Part shown: in pieces, positions 43,598-51,817 of the stretch | How the letters are laid out: each line of letters starts with the position of its first letter | Position numbering within the stretch: the stretch's first letter is position 1 | Assembly: GCF_014205135.1 (NCBI RefSeq) | Contig: NZ_JACHMY010000001.1 | Location: forward strand, 4,402,001-4,466,000 | Reading direction: 5' to 3' | Length of the DNA stretch: 64,000 nt | Origin: Kribbella italica | Lineage (GTDB): Bacteria; Actinomycetota; Actinomycetes; Propionibacteriales; Kribbellaceae | Notes under the pieces: generated by a model | Told to the model about the DNA's origin: nothing | Database searches by the model: none | The model's input: the letters and a program-made list of their open reading frames with translations, nothing else | Translations under genes and position numbers: made by a program

Positions 43598-44961
43598 CAG
43601 CTGATGGGCGCGCCCTGGTAGGTCTTCAGGAAGGTGTCGATCCGCTCCGCCGCGTCAGCCGCCGCCTTGCCCGGGTCGGACCCGTTCAGCTGGCAGGCCT
43701 GGATCGCGTCGGCGATCGGCTGGTACACCTCCGGTGGGAACCGCGGCTCGGGCTGCCCGGTCGGCGCGATCTCGTCGACGAACTTCTTCAGCACACCCTG
43801 CTCGAAGGCGCCCTTGGCGTCCGCGGCCGCCTGGACCGACTTGCGCGGCGGCACGTTGGTCTTCACCACGGTGTTCCACTGCCGCTGCCGCTCGACCCCT
43901 TCGGCGTCGGTCGAACCGAGCGCCCAGGCGATGAACTTGGCCGCGGCCTCGGGGTTCTTGCCCTTGGAGTTGGCCACGAACGCCCAGCCGCCGAGGTCGG
44001 TGGCCGGCTTGCCGCCGTCCGGCGTCGGCAGCGGGATGATGCCGTACTTGAACTTGGCGGCCTTGCCCTTCATGTCGGCGACCGCCCAGATCCCGCTCTG
44101 CTGCAGCGCGACCGCGCCGGAGCCGAGGTTGGACACCACGTCGCCGCCGCCGTCGCCGAGCGCCTTGCGGGGCGCGACCTTGGCCTGGATGGTGTCCTTC
44201 CAGAACTTCAGCGCCTGGACGGCGGCCGGCGAGTCGAACGCGACCTTGCCGTCCTTGATCGGCGTCCCGTCGCCCTGCCAGAGGAACGGGTACCAGGTGA
44301 AGTTCTGGTAGTAGCCGGGCAGCGTCTCGAACATCACGCCGTACCGGTCCTTGCCGGTCAGCTTCTCGGCGACCGCCAGCGTCTGGTCCCAGGTCTTCGG
44401 CAGGTCAGCCTCGGACAGACCGGCCTTGGTGAAGGCGGCCTCGCTGTAGTACATCGCCAGCGGCTCGATCTCCATCGGCAGGCCGTACACCTTGCCGTCG
44501 ACCGACCGGGCCTCCAGCAGGCCGGGCAGGTAGTCGCTCTTCGCCTCGGCCGGCAGCGCGGACGACAGGTCCTGCAGGACACCGCCGTTGTAGTAGCGCA
44601 GGAAGTCGCCGGGGCTGATCAGGAAGATGTCCGGGCCCTCGCCGGACTGGAAGGCGGTCTGCAGCGTGGTCCCGTTCAGGTAGTCCTTGCCCGGGATGTA
44701 GCGCAGCTTGACCTTGACGTCGTTGTTGGCGTTCCACTTCTCGGCCACGTCGACGAACCACTTGCTCTGCGGGCCGCCGTCGTCGGAGGGACCGTAGAAG
44801 TTCCAGAACGACATCTCCTTGCCGTCGCCACCGCTGCCGCCGTCACCTCCGCACGCGGTCAGCAGGGGGCCGCCGACACCGGCGGCGGCCAGGGCGCCGA
44901 GACCACCGCGCAGGACGGAACGCCGGCTGACCGGCCTGTGCAGGTTGGGGGTTGCGGACAT
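43597..44961 (-). CDS. Extracellular sugar-binding lipoprotein (family 1)
   Basis: The 454-residue protein combines a twin-arginine signal (SRRSVLRGG near residue 12) with a lipobox (LLTAC, Cys37), so it is a Tat-exported lipoprotein. The mature part has the family-1 binding fold (FWNFYGPSDDGGPQSKWF, GEGPDIFLISPGDFLRYY, GGWAFVANSKGKNPEAAAKF). It is the first gene of the importer operon. A GCAATCGATTTC site lies 32-43 bases upstream of its start, nearly identical to the sites before the divergent isomerase and the LacI gene. Confidence 0.93.
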   Translation of the reverse strand: MSATPNLHRPVSRRSVLRGGLGALAAAGVGGPLLTACGGDGGSGGDGKEMSFWNFYGPSDDGGPQSKWFVDVAEKWNANNDVKVKLRYIPGKDYLNGTTLQTAFQSGEGPDIFLISPGDFLRYYNGGVLQDLSSALPAEAKSDYLPGLLEARSVDGKVYGLPMEIEPLAMYYSEAAFTKAGLSEADLPKTWDQTLAVAEKLTGKDRYGVMFETLPGYYQNFTWYPFLWQGDGTPIKDGKVAFDSPAAVQALKFWKDTIQAKVAPRKALGDGGGDVVSNLGSGAVALQQSGIWAVADMKGKAAKFKYGIIPLPTPDGGKPATDLGGWAFVANSKGKNPEAAAKFIAWALGSTDAEGVERQRQWNTVVKTNVPPRKSVQAAADAKGAFEQGVLKKFVDEIAPTGQPEPRFPPEVYQPIADAIQACQLNGSDPGKAAADAAERIDTFLKTYQGAPIS

Positions 44962-44992
44962 CAGGGCTCCAGGGGGTCGCGCTCCGGAACGG

Positions 44993-45004
44993 GCAATCGA
45001 TTTC
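44993..45004. promoter_or_regulatory. Putative LacI operator (importer side)
   Basis: GCAATCGATTTC differs at one position from the perfect palindrome at 45136-45147. It lies 32 bases upstream of the substrate-binding protein start, on that gene's promoter side. Repeated occurrence in three regulatory positions of the locus is the support. Confidence 0.6.
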
Positions 45005-45135
45005 TCGCAATCTACGAGCGGACGCCGGAACGGTCAAGAGGGTGACCGCGACGACTTTGACCGGACATGGCGGTTGGCCTTGTTTTGAACAGGATGCAGA
45101 CGTTGACACCGCCGCGACCCGCTGCCTACGCTTCG

Positions 45136-45147
45136 GAAATCGATTTC
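45136..45147. promoter_or_regulatory. Putative LacI operator (isomerase side)
   Basis: GAAATCGATTTC is a perfect 12-base palindrome, the usual symmetry of LacI-family operators with a central CG. It lies 27 bases before the start of the SIS isomerase gene. Two close relatives are at 44993 and 46818, all next to genes of the sugar locus. Confidence 0.65.
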
Positions 45148-45174
45148 TGACACAGACCGGAAAGCGGGTCGAGG

Positions 45175-45891
45175 ATGCCAGTAGTGCCGAACCGTGCGGA
45201 TCGCCCCACCGCCGCACGGCAGCAGCTCGCCGACGCCGATCACCCGGCGGCCGACGGAGTCGCGGCGGACGAGCTCCCGCGGGACCTGGTCACCCGTGGA
45301 CTGGCGGCGGCGCGGACGGCGATCGAGACCGAGGCCGCGGCCGTCTCCGCCCTGGCGGACCGGCTGGACGGCGTCTTCCTCGACGTGCTGACCGCGGTGG
45401 CTGCTTGCGAAGGGCATCTGGTCGTCACCGGCCTGGGCAAGTCCGGCCTGGTCGGTCGCAAGATCGCCGCGACACTGGCCTCGACCGGGACCCCGGCGAC
45501 CTTCATCCACGCCGGCGACGCCTTGCACGGCGACTCCGGCGCGGTCACCTCGCGCGATCTCGTGCTCGCCCTGTCGGCGTCGGGCGAGACGGTCGAGGTG
45601 TGCGCGTTCGCGCGGATGCTGGCCGAGCGGCAGATCCCGGTGATCGCGATGACCGGCGCCGAGGAGTCGACGCTCGCGCGGCTGGCGACGTACACGCTGG
45701 ACACGATGGTCCTGCGCGAGGCCGACCCGCTGAACCTCGCGCCGACCGCGTCGACGACCGCCGCGCTGGTGATGGGCGACGCGCTCGCGTGCGCGCTCGT
45801 CGTCCTGCGGGAGTTCACCCACCACGACTTCGCGCGCTTCCATCCCTCGGGCGCGCTCGGCCGGCGGCTGCTCGACGGGGAGCAGGCATGA
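45175..45891 (+). CDS. SIS domain sugar-phosphate isomerase (GutQ/KpsF-like)
   Basis: The 238-residue protein has a 45-residue leader and then one SIS domain. It shows LVVTGLGKSGLVGRKIAATLASTG near residue 82, GDALHGDSGAV near residue 115, and a Ser-rich phosphate loop LALSASGETVEVCAFARML near residue 130. HPSGALGRRLL, the KpsF signature, is near the end. The CBS domains of full-length KpsF are absent, as in GutQ-short or 6-phospho-3-hexuloisomerase-like forms. It overlaps the kinase gene by 4 bases (ATGA), so it likely interconverts the sugar phosphate made there. Confidence 0.85.
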   Translation: MPVVPNRADRPTAARQQLADADHPAADGVAADELPRDLVTRGLAAARTAIETEAAAVSALADRLDGVFLDVLTAVAACEGHLVVTGLGKSGLVGRKIAATLASTGTPATFIHAGDALHGDSGAVTSRDLVLALSASGETVEVCAFARMLAERQIPVIAMTGAEESTLARLATYTLDTMVLREADPLNLAPTASTTAALVMGDALACALVVLREFTHHDFARFHPSGALGRRLLDGEQA

Positions 45892-46862
45892 GCGGGTACG
45901 ACGTGTGCGTGCTCGGGTCGTTCATGAAGGACCTGGTCGCGAGCGCCGAACGGCGGCCGCTGCCCGGTGAGACCTTGCACGGCACGGGGTTCGCGGAGTT
46001 CCTCGGCGGCAAGGGCGTGAACCAGGCGATCGGCGCGGCCCGGATGGGCGCCCGGACCGCGATCGTCGGGACGATCGGCGACGACCGGTACGGCGAGGAG
46101 TTCCTGGACCTGCTGAAGACCGACGGCGTCGACACCGACTGGGTGATCCGCCACCCGTCGCTCGGGACCGGGGTCGGGCTGCCGCTGGTGCTGCCCGACG
46201 GGAGCAACTCGATCATCATCGTGTCGCGCGCGAACGCGGCGATCACGCCGGACGACATCGAGGCGGCGGGCGACGTACTGACCGCCAGCCGGGTGCTGAG
46301 CGTCCAGCTCGAACTCCCGGTCGAGGCGAGCCGCGCTGCCCTCCGGCTCGCCTCGGCCGCGGGTGTCACCACGATCCTGACGCCGGCGCCGGTCGGTCCG
46401 GTCGATCCCTCGCTTGCGGCGTACGTAGACATCCTGGTGCCGAACGAGGTGGAGGCGGCGGCGCTGACCGGGCTGGACTGCGACGACGAGTCGCAGGTTC
46501 CGGTGATCGCGCGGAAGCTGGCCGACGAGTGGGACCTGCGCGGATGCGTGGTGACGCTGGGCTCGCGTGGGGCTTACGTGCTGGATCGATCGGCGGGGGT
46601 TGAGCTGCGAGTGGGGCCGCATCGGGTCGACACCGTGGACACGGTCGGGGCCGGGGACGCCTTCTGCGGATCGCTCGCGGCGTCGCTGGCCGAGGGAGCT
46701 TCGCTGGCGGACGCCGTACGGCTCGCGAATGCTGCCGGGGCGCTGTCCACGACCGTGAACGGGGCCGCCGCGTCGGCTCCTTCGCGGGCTTCGGCGGCCG
46801 CTCTGCTCGACTCGTCGGAAATCGATTCGTCGTCGTTCGCCGCCGCTCCACCCAACCCGTGA
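45888..46862 (+). CDS. PfkB family carbohydrate kinase (ribokinase-like)
   Basis: The 324-residue kinase shows the N-terminal PfkB signature GFAEFLGGKGVNQAIGAARM near residue 35 and the C-terminal signature DTVGAGDAFCGSLAASL near residue 252, with the catalytic Asp. A mid-protein VPNEVEAAALTGLD segment is ribokinase-like. It phosphorylates the imported sugar or its breakdown product; identity unknown. Its last codons contain a copy of the locus palindrome (46818-46829). Confidence 0.9.
   Translation: MSGYDVCVLGSFMKDLVASAERRPLPGETLHGTGFAEFLGGKGVNQAIGAARMGARTAIVGTIGDDRYGEEFLDLLKTDGVDTDWVIRHPSLGTGVGLPLVLPDGSNSIIIVSRANAAITPDDIEAAGDVLTASRVLSVQLELPVEASRAALRLASAAGVTTILTPAPVGPVDPSLAAYVDILVPNEVEAAALTGLDCDDESQVPVIARKLADEWDLRGCVVTLGSRGAYVLDRSAGVELRVGPHRVDTVDTVGAGDAFCGSLAASLAEGASLADAVRLANAAGALSTTVNGAAASAPSRASAAALLDSSEIDSSSFAAAPPNP
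46818..46829. promoter_or_regulatory. Putative LacI operator (regulator side, inside kinase 3' end)
   Basis: GAAATCGATTCG matches the first 10 of 12 bases of the palindrome at 45136. It lies 84 bases before the LacI gene ATG and inside the kinase reading frame, where a chance match is less surprising. The position fits autoregulation. Confidence 0.45.
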
Positions 46863-46912
46863 GACTCTAGATGCCGTCCAGACGGCACCTACGGGTTGAG
46901 CGGGGAGTGAGC

Positions 46913-47926
46913 ATGACGACGATCTACGACGTCGCGCGTAGATCAGGGGTGTCCCCGGCCACCGTGTCGCGGGTGCTGAGCGGACGGCGCAACGTGGACC
47001 CGGAGCTGTCCGAGAAGGTCCGCGCGGCCGTCGCCGAGCTCGGGTACCGGCCGAACGGTGTCGCGCGGAACCTGCGCCGGGCCAGCACGAACCTGTGGGC
47101 CGTGGTGATCTCCGACATCGAGAACCCGTTCTTCACGTCGCTGGTGCGCGGGCTCGAGGACGTCGCACAGACCGAGGGGTACCACGTCGTCCTGTGCAAC
47201 TCCGACGAGGACCCGGCGAAGGAAGCGGCGTACGCCGGTGCGGTGCTCACCGAGCAGATGGCCGGCGTGGTGATCTCGCCGACCTCCACCGCCGAGGGCG
47301 TGCAGCAGCTGGCCGACGCGAAGACCCCGATGGTGCTGATCGACCGCCGCGTCGAGGGCGTCGAGGCCGACACCGTCCTGGTCGACAACGAGCACGGCGC
47401 CGCGGAGGGCGTGAAGCACCTGATCGACGGCGGGTACTCACGCATCGCCTGCATCACGGGCCCGCGCCGCGTCAGTACGGCGATGGACCGCCTCGCCGGC
47501 TACCGCGCCGCGCTGCGCGCCGGCGGCATCCGGTACGACAAGGACCTGGTCCGCCACGCCGACTTCCGCGAGGCCGGCGGCTACGCCGCGATGGAAAGCC
47601 TGCTGGAGCTGCCCGAACCACCCGAGGCCCTCTTCGTCACCAACAACCTGATGACCGTCGGCGCCCTGGAGTGCCTGGCCAAGAAGGGCGTCCGGGCCCC
47701 CGACGACATCGCCGTCGTCGGCTTCGACGACATCCCCTGGGCCGACCTGGTCGTCCCCAGCCTCACCACGGTCGCCCAGCCGACGTACGAACTGGGCCGC
47801 ACCGCCGGCCTGCTCCTCAAAGACCGAATCGCCGCCCCCGGCCGCCCGCCGTCCACCGTCACCCTCCGCACCGAACTCCACATCCGCGCGACGTCGGCCC
47901 CTAAGAACTCGCGGAAGAAGAACTGA
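46913..47926 (+). CDS. LacI family transcriptional regulator
   Basis: The 337-residue regulator has the LacI helix-turn-helix TIYDVARRSGVSPATVSRVL at residues 3-22 and a hinge GYRPNGVARNLRR near residue 43. A periplasmic-binding-like sensor domain follows, with SDIENPFFTSLVRGLEDVAQ near residue 63 and GFDDIPWADLVVPSLTTV near residue 277. The ATG at 46913 is preceded by GGGGAG. It is the natural candidate for binding the ATCGAT-centred sites of the locus. Confidence 0.93.
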   Translation: MTTIYDVARRSGVSPATVSRVLSGRRNVDPELSEKVRAAVAELGYRPNGVARNLRRASTNLWAVVISDIENPFFTSLVRGLEDVAQTEGYHVVLCNSDEDPAKEAAYAGAVLTEQMAGVVISPTSTAEGVQQLADAKTPMVLIDRRVEGVEADTVLVDNEHGAAEGVKHLIDGGYSRIACITGPRRVSTAMDRLAGYRAALRAGGIRYDKDLVRHADFREAGGYAAMESLLELPEPPEALFVTNNLMTVGALECLAKKGVRAPDDIAVVGFDDIPWADLVVPSLTTVAQPTYELGRTAGLLLKDRIAAPGRPPSTVTLRTELHIRATSAPKNSRKKN

Positions 47927-47945
47927 GCAGCTGCTAATCTGGTGA

Positions 47946-48050
47946 GCACGAGGCCTTCGATGGCCGCGGAGAGAACGCCAGGTCTGCTGCCAGACCCCTC
48001 CGGTTGCCCGGTCGCGGCGCTCCGGACCATCGAAGGCCTCGTCTCTTGCT
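47946..48050 (+). ncRNA. Candidate structured RNA (or unusual large-loop terminator)
   Basis: A perfect 16-base inverted repeat (ACGAGGCCTTCGATGG at 47948-47963, its complement at 48027-48042) encloses 63 bases that can fold further. CGGAG pairs with CTCCG and CGCC with GGCG. Two inner hairpins are possible: GGTCTG-CTGC-CAGACC and CCGG-TTGC-CCGG. A TAATCT box at 47935-47940 sits at -10 distance, and the 3' arm is followed by a pyrimidine-rich TCTCTTGCTTTC. The element lies between the convergent LacI and DUF3800 genes. No known RNA family was recognised; it may simply terminate both genes. Confidence 0.45.
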
Positions 48051-48051
48051 T

Positions 48052-48672
48052 TCACAGCCCGTCGACCGGCCACCACGGATAGGCCTCCATCGTTCGCGGC
48101 AAAGCCATCACCTTGAAGCCGTGCCCCCAGGTCTCTCCCTCGACCCGCCGCACCTGATGCCTGACCGCCAGCAGGTGGTGCTGCTCGAACCCGCCGAACT
48201 CGAGCTACTCCAACGTCTGCTGGTGTGGAAAGCCACGGACGTGCCCAAAGCTCGCGACCACGTCCCGTGCGCCACCGGGCCACTCGGCGGCGGTCAGCAG
48301 CATGCGCTCCACGACCAGGCCTGCGACGTAGTTGTAGAACAACACCTGATCGGTCTTGAGGCCGGCATGCGCTGGAACAGCTGCCTTCTCGACGACGACG
48401 TAATTCAGAACCACACCTGGTACGGCGGCCAGCCGTCCGGCGACGTACTGCCTGCGTGGGAAGCGCTTCACGTGCTCTGACCAGTGCAAAGGCTTGCCTG
48501 AAGGGACCGACAGCTGCGTCCGGCAGGTGCTGATCGCCGACCTCAGCGCCGGATCGTCCTCGTCGGCGATGACGACGGCAACCATGGCGAAGTAGCGGGA
48601 CGCTTTCGCCGTCGTACCGCGGTCGCCGGTCTCGTCCACGTAGGCACGAACGAGCGGCCGCTGGAAGAACAT
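48052..48672 (-). pseudogene. DUF3800 protein gene interrupted by in-frame TAG
   Basis: The first 155 codons read as a DUF3800 protein: AYVDETGDRG near residue 9 (acidic nuclease-like motif), LHWSEHVKRFPRRQYVAG near residue 62, and FYNYVAGLVVERMLL near residue 112. A TAG at 48205-48207 then stops translation. The same frame continues for 50 sense codons to a TGA at 48052, including GFEQHHLLAVRHQVRRVEG and WGHGFKVMALP, which look like conserved protein. The family's usual central segment also seems short, so deletion plus nonsense mutation is likely. A functional 155-residue product is possible. Confidence 0.6.
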
Positions 48673-48681
48673 CCCTGGACC

Positions 48682-49926
48682 TTACGAGTTGTCACCAGGG
48701 GCTGGGGCGCGACACGGAGTGCCTGTGGATATCTGCCCCGAGATGCCCTTGGTTGCCCTGCGGGGGTCGAACGTGGGGACCCATTTGGCGAGCCAGGTGG
48801 AGCCGGTGAGAGTCAGGGCTCCTAGGGTCAGGGAGGCGGCGGCCAGGGGGAAGACGAGGGTGATGGCGCCGATGAGGACCGGGCCGATGACGGAGCCGAA
48901 CTCGGCGCAGAAGGTCCAGCCGGCCAGGAACTGGGCTCGGTGGCCGGGTGGGGCCGCGTCGGCTCCTAGGGTCTTGACGATGCCGGAGCCCAGGCCGTTG
49001 CCTACGGCCATCAGCACGCCTACGGCGAGGATGCTGGTGAAGGCGGTGGAGAGAGGAAGGGTGAGCATGCCGATTCCCAGGAGGACTGTGGCGGGGACTG
49101 CGATCCAGACGCGGCCGAGGCGGTCCATGATCAGACCGGCGGGGTAGAAGAGCAGCATCTCGATGCCGTTGGTGATGCCGAAGACGATCGAGGTGTCGGT
49201 CGCGGACAGGCCCAGATGCTCGCCCCACAAGGGGATCAGGCTGGTGCGGGCGGCGCGGGCGACGGCGATCACGAAGACGCCGGTGCCGAGGGTGAGGAAC
49301 GTCCGGCGGTGCGCCCAGAGGACTTGCTTCAGGGAGAGGCGTTCGACCTGGAGGGGTTCGTGGGCGCCTTGGGGTTCGCCGGCGGTGACCAGGACGACGA
49401 TCGCGCCGATCGAGCCCGCGACGCCGACAGCGTAGGCACCGGGCATGCCCCAGTAGTGGCCGGCCAGCGCACCGAGGAACGGGCCGACGAACAGACCGAT
49501 GCGATTGACTCCGCCGAGGGTGGACAGCGCGCGGGCGCGGAGTTCGACGGGGACGACCTCGGTGACGTACGACTGGCGGGCCAGGCTGAAGACCGCTCCG
49601 GCGAGGCCGGCGACGAGGAGGCTGAGGCCGAGCAGCCACGGCGTACGGACGACCATCGCGGCGCACCACGCGACCGCGCTGACGACGGCTGCCACGAGGA
49701 GTGCGCGGCGTTCACCGATCCGTACGACGAGCGCGCCGGCCGGGAGCGAACCGGCGAACTGACCGATGCCGAGGACCCCGACGAGGAACGCGGCGAAGCC
49801 GACGGAGGCGCCCAGCTGGAGTGCCGACAGGGCCACGACGGGGAGTACGGCGCCTTGGCCGACGGCATTGAGCACCGTCGGGCCGAAGGCGGGCACCGCG
49901 ATCCGCCAGAGGCTGAAGCCAGGCAT
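48682..49926 (-). CDS. MFS transporter (12-helix)
   Basis: The 414-residue transporter has about 12 hydrophobic segments. It carries the MFS A-motif equivalent GALVVRIGERRALL after helix 2 and PAGLIMDRLGRVWIAV in the second half. The ATG at 49926 is preceded by GGAGG with 5-base spacing, so it is preferred over in-frame ATGs at 49938 and 49950. The family exports drugs or metabolites; no specificity is evident. Its stop is 10 bases from the start of the DUF3800 gene on the same strand. Confidence 0.88.
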   Translation of the reverse strand: MPGFSLWRIAVPAFGPTVLNAVGQGAVLPVVALSALQLGASVGFAAFLVGVLGIGQFAGSLPAGALVVRIGERRALLVAAVVSAVAWCAAMVVRTPWLLGLSLLVAGLAGAVFSLARQSYVTEVVPVELRARALSTLGGVNRIGLFVGPFLGALAGHYWGMPGAYAVGVAGSIGAIVVLVTAGEPQGAHEPLQVERLSLKQVLWAHRRTFLTLGTGVFVIAVARAARTSLIPLWGEHLGLSATDTSIVFGITNGIEMLLFYPAGLIMDRLGRVWIAVPATVLLGIGMLTLPLSTAFTSILAVGVLMAVGNGLGSGIVKTLGADAAPPGHRAQFLAGWTFCAEFGSVIGPVLIGAITLVFPLAAASLTLGALTLTGSTWLAKWVPTFDPRRATKGISGQISTGTPCRAPAPGDNS

Positions 49927-49973
49927 CCTCTCCTCCATATCTCTCGACATCAAGATACATGAGGTGAAGAGGA

Positions 49974-50867
49974 CTAGTGCGGCGGTGGTGGCGGGACGTT
50001 GCCTTCGCGGATCCAGCGCACGCAGTCCAAGGCGCTCGCCGCCGGCGGACGCACGCGCAGCCCGGCGGCCGTCGCGCGGGCGTTGTCGAGCTGGAAGGTG
50101 CCGTCGTTCGACCCGTCGTGCGGCAGGTGGAACCGATCGATCTCCGGCGCCCAGTCCACCGCCAGCTCAGCCGGTACGACGGACCGCCACGCCTCGGCCA
50201 GGTCCCGCATCGTCCACGTCTCGCTCACGGCGGTGAACGGGCCGGCGAGCCGCTGAGTCGTGACCAGCAGCAGGAAGTCGGCCAGGTCCCGCGCGTCCAG
50301 CCACTGGATCGGCTGGTCCGGCCGCGCCGCGCACTCGAGCGTGCTCATGGTCGCGATCGCCTGACCCCAGTTGCCGAAGTCGGGGTTGTACGGGCCGACC
50401 ACGAAACCGGAGCGGATCGCGGCCGTGCGGTCGCCGTACAGGTCGGTCAGGATTGCCTCGGCCCGGACCTTCGACGGGCCGTAGAGGTCCACCGAGAAGA
50501 CGTCCTCCGGCGCATCGGTTGGCCAGGGCAACAACTCCGCGTCCTCGCTCTGATGCGGCGTCCGCTGGTCGGCGTACACGCCGATCGTGGACATGAACGT
50601 GTAGTGCCCGACGCGATCGCGCAGGACCGCGGCACTGCGCAGGACGTCCCGGACGAGGAAGCCCGACATGTCGATCACGCCGTCCCACTCCCCCGCGGCC
50701 AGTACGCCGGGTGCCGCCCGCTCCCCCACGATCCGCTCGACCTCCGGGAACAGATCGGGATTGGTCTGTCCGCGGTTGAAGAGCGTGACCTCGTGGCCGT
50801 CGCGCAGTGCGGCCTCGACGACGTGGCGGCCGAGGTTCTTGGTGCCGCCGAGGACGAGCAGCTTCAC
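49974..50867 (-). CDS. NAD-dependent epimerase/dehydratase (atypical SDR)
   Basis: The 297-residue protein has the NAD-binding start LLVLGGTKNLGRHVVEAAL and the catalytic-like region STIGVYADQRTPHQSE near residue 106. YGPSKVRAEAILTDLYG near residue 138 carries the Tyr-x3-Lys pair. WLDARDLADFLLLV near residue 205 is typical of this reductase-like group. The GTG start overlaps the upstream phosphotransferase gene by 4 bases. The substrate is unknown. Confidence 0.85.
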   Translation of the reverse strand: MKLLVLGGTKNLGRHVVEAALRDGHEVTLFNRGQTNPDLFPEVERIVGERAAPGVLAAGEWDGVIDMSGFLVRDVLRSAAVLRDRVGHYTFMSTIGVYADQRTPHQSEDAELLPWPTDAPEDVFSVDLYGPSKVRAEAILTDLYGDRTAAIRSGFVVGPYNPDFGNWGQAIATMSTLECAARPDQPIQWLDARDLADFLLLVTTQRLAGPFTAVSETWTMRDLAEAWRSVVPAELAVDWAPEIDRFHLPHDGSNDGTFQLDNARATAAGLRVRPPAASALDCVRWIREGNVPPPPPH

Positions 50868-51727
50868 AGCTGATCCAGCAATCCGTCGAGCTCCTCGAGC
50901 AGCGGGTCGATCCAGTCCTTCGACGACGGCACCGTGTGCACGCCTTCCTCGATCACCCAGGCCAGCGCGCGCAGCGTGAAGCCGCAACCGCCGATCAGGG
51001 TCTGCTGTTCGACCAGTGCGCGGTCGGCCTCGGCGGCCTCGCAGTACCGGCGGACCAGCAGGTCGCGATCGTGGCCGAGGGCAACGGCTTCGCGGGCGAT
51101 CGTGTAGAGGTCGGGCAGTTGCGGTGCCAGGTAGGTCAACGGCCAGTCGACCGGTGTCCAGCGCCTGCCGTCGGTGACGAGGTTCTTGCCGACGTAGTCG
51201 CCGTGCACCACGGCCGGCCGCACCAGCCGGTGCAGCTCGTCGACCGCGGGGCGCAGCCGCGTCTCGGCCCGCTCGGCAAGAGAAGCGTGAGAGATTCCGG
51301 CAGCCAACTCCACCAGCCGGTCCGCATCGAACTCGCTCTCCCCCGCGACCTCCACCGATCGGATCTCCGCCAGCAGCTCGACAGCCGCGAGGAACCCGTC
51401 CAGGCTCGGCTCCTGCTCCAGCGTCACCCGGCCGACGTCCTCCATCACCAGCAGCACCGCACCGTCCAGCCGGACCAGCTCGATCAACTCCGGAGCCGGC
51501 AGCCGCAGCGGCCGTACATACCGCTCGTACGCCGTACCTTCGGTGCTCTGGGCGTCACTCCCCCGCTTGACGATCACGCTGCGCAGTCCGTACGACAGCC
51601 GCCACACCTCCGACGACCCCCAGTACCGCAGCCGGTCGCCGCTCACCTCGTCCCGCACGGGAGCGCCGGTCGCCTTCAGCACGGCCGGTTCGACGGCCTC
51701 GATCCACACCGGCAGCACGCCGTACAC
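50864..51727 (-). CDS. Aminoglycoside phosphotransferase-like kinase
   Basis: The 287-residue protein resembles the APH/ChoK kinase fold. The Brenner motif is VVHGDYVGKNLVTDG near residue 185, and VDWPLTYLAPQLPDL holds the metal-binding Asp near residue 205. An N-terminal nucleotide-binding lobe with LVMEDVGRVTLEQ is near residue 105. Members phosphorylate diverse alcohols, and resistance is not implied. Two adjacent GTG codons (51725-51730) can serve as start; I used the inner one. It is coupled to the epimerase gene and lies opposite dapD. Confidence 0.78.
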   Translation of the reverse strand: MYGVLPVWIEAVEPAVLKATGAPVRDEVSGDRLRYWGSSEVWRLSYGLRSVIVKRGSDAQSTEGTAYERYVRPLRLPAPELIELVRLDGAVLLVMEDVGRVTLEQEPSLDGFLAAVELLAEIRSVEVAGESEFDADRLVELAAGISHASLAERAETRLRPAVDELHRLVRPAVVHGDYVGKNLVTDGRRWTPVDWPLTYLAPQLPDLYTIAREAVALGHDRDLLVRRYCEAAEADRALVEQQTLIGGCGFTLRALAWVIEEGVHTVPSSKDWIDPLLEELDGLLDQL

Positions 51728-51817
51728 CACCTTCCGAGAGCAGCCAGTGAAGCACGCCCTGTCCGCACTGTGCCCACCAATTAGAACGCGCCCGCGCCGT
51801 CTGGCAGGCTTGCCCGC

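Noticed and set aside
47946..48050. The structured element as 4.5S SRP RNA, 6S RNA or 6C RNA
   Set aside because: It lacks the SRP GGAA tetraloop and conserved tip, the long central bubble of 6S, and the six-C loops of 6C; left as an unassigned candidate.
50864..51727. Antibiotic resistance phosphotransferase
   Set aside because: The APH fold is widespread among kinases of many substrates; nothing in the sequence or context points to an aminoglycoside.
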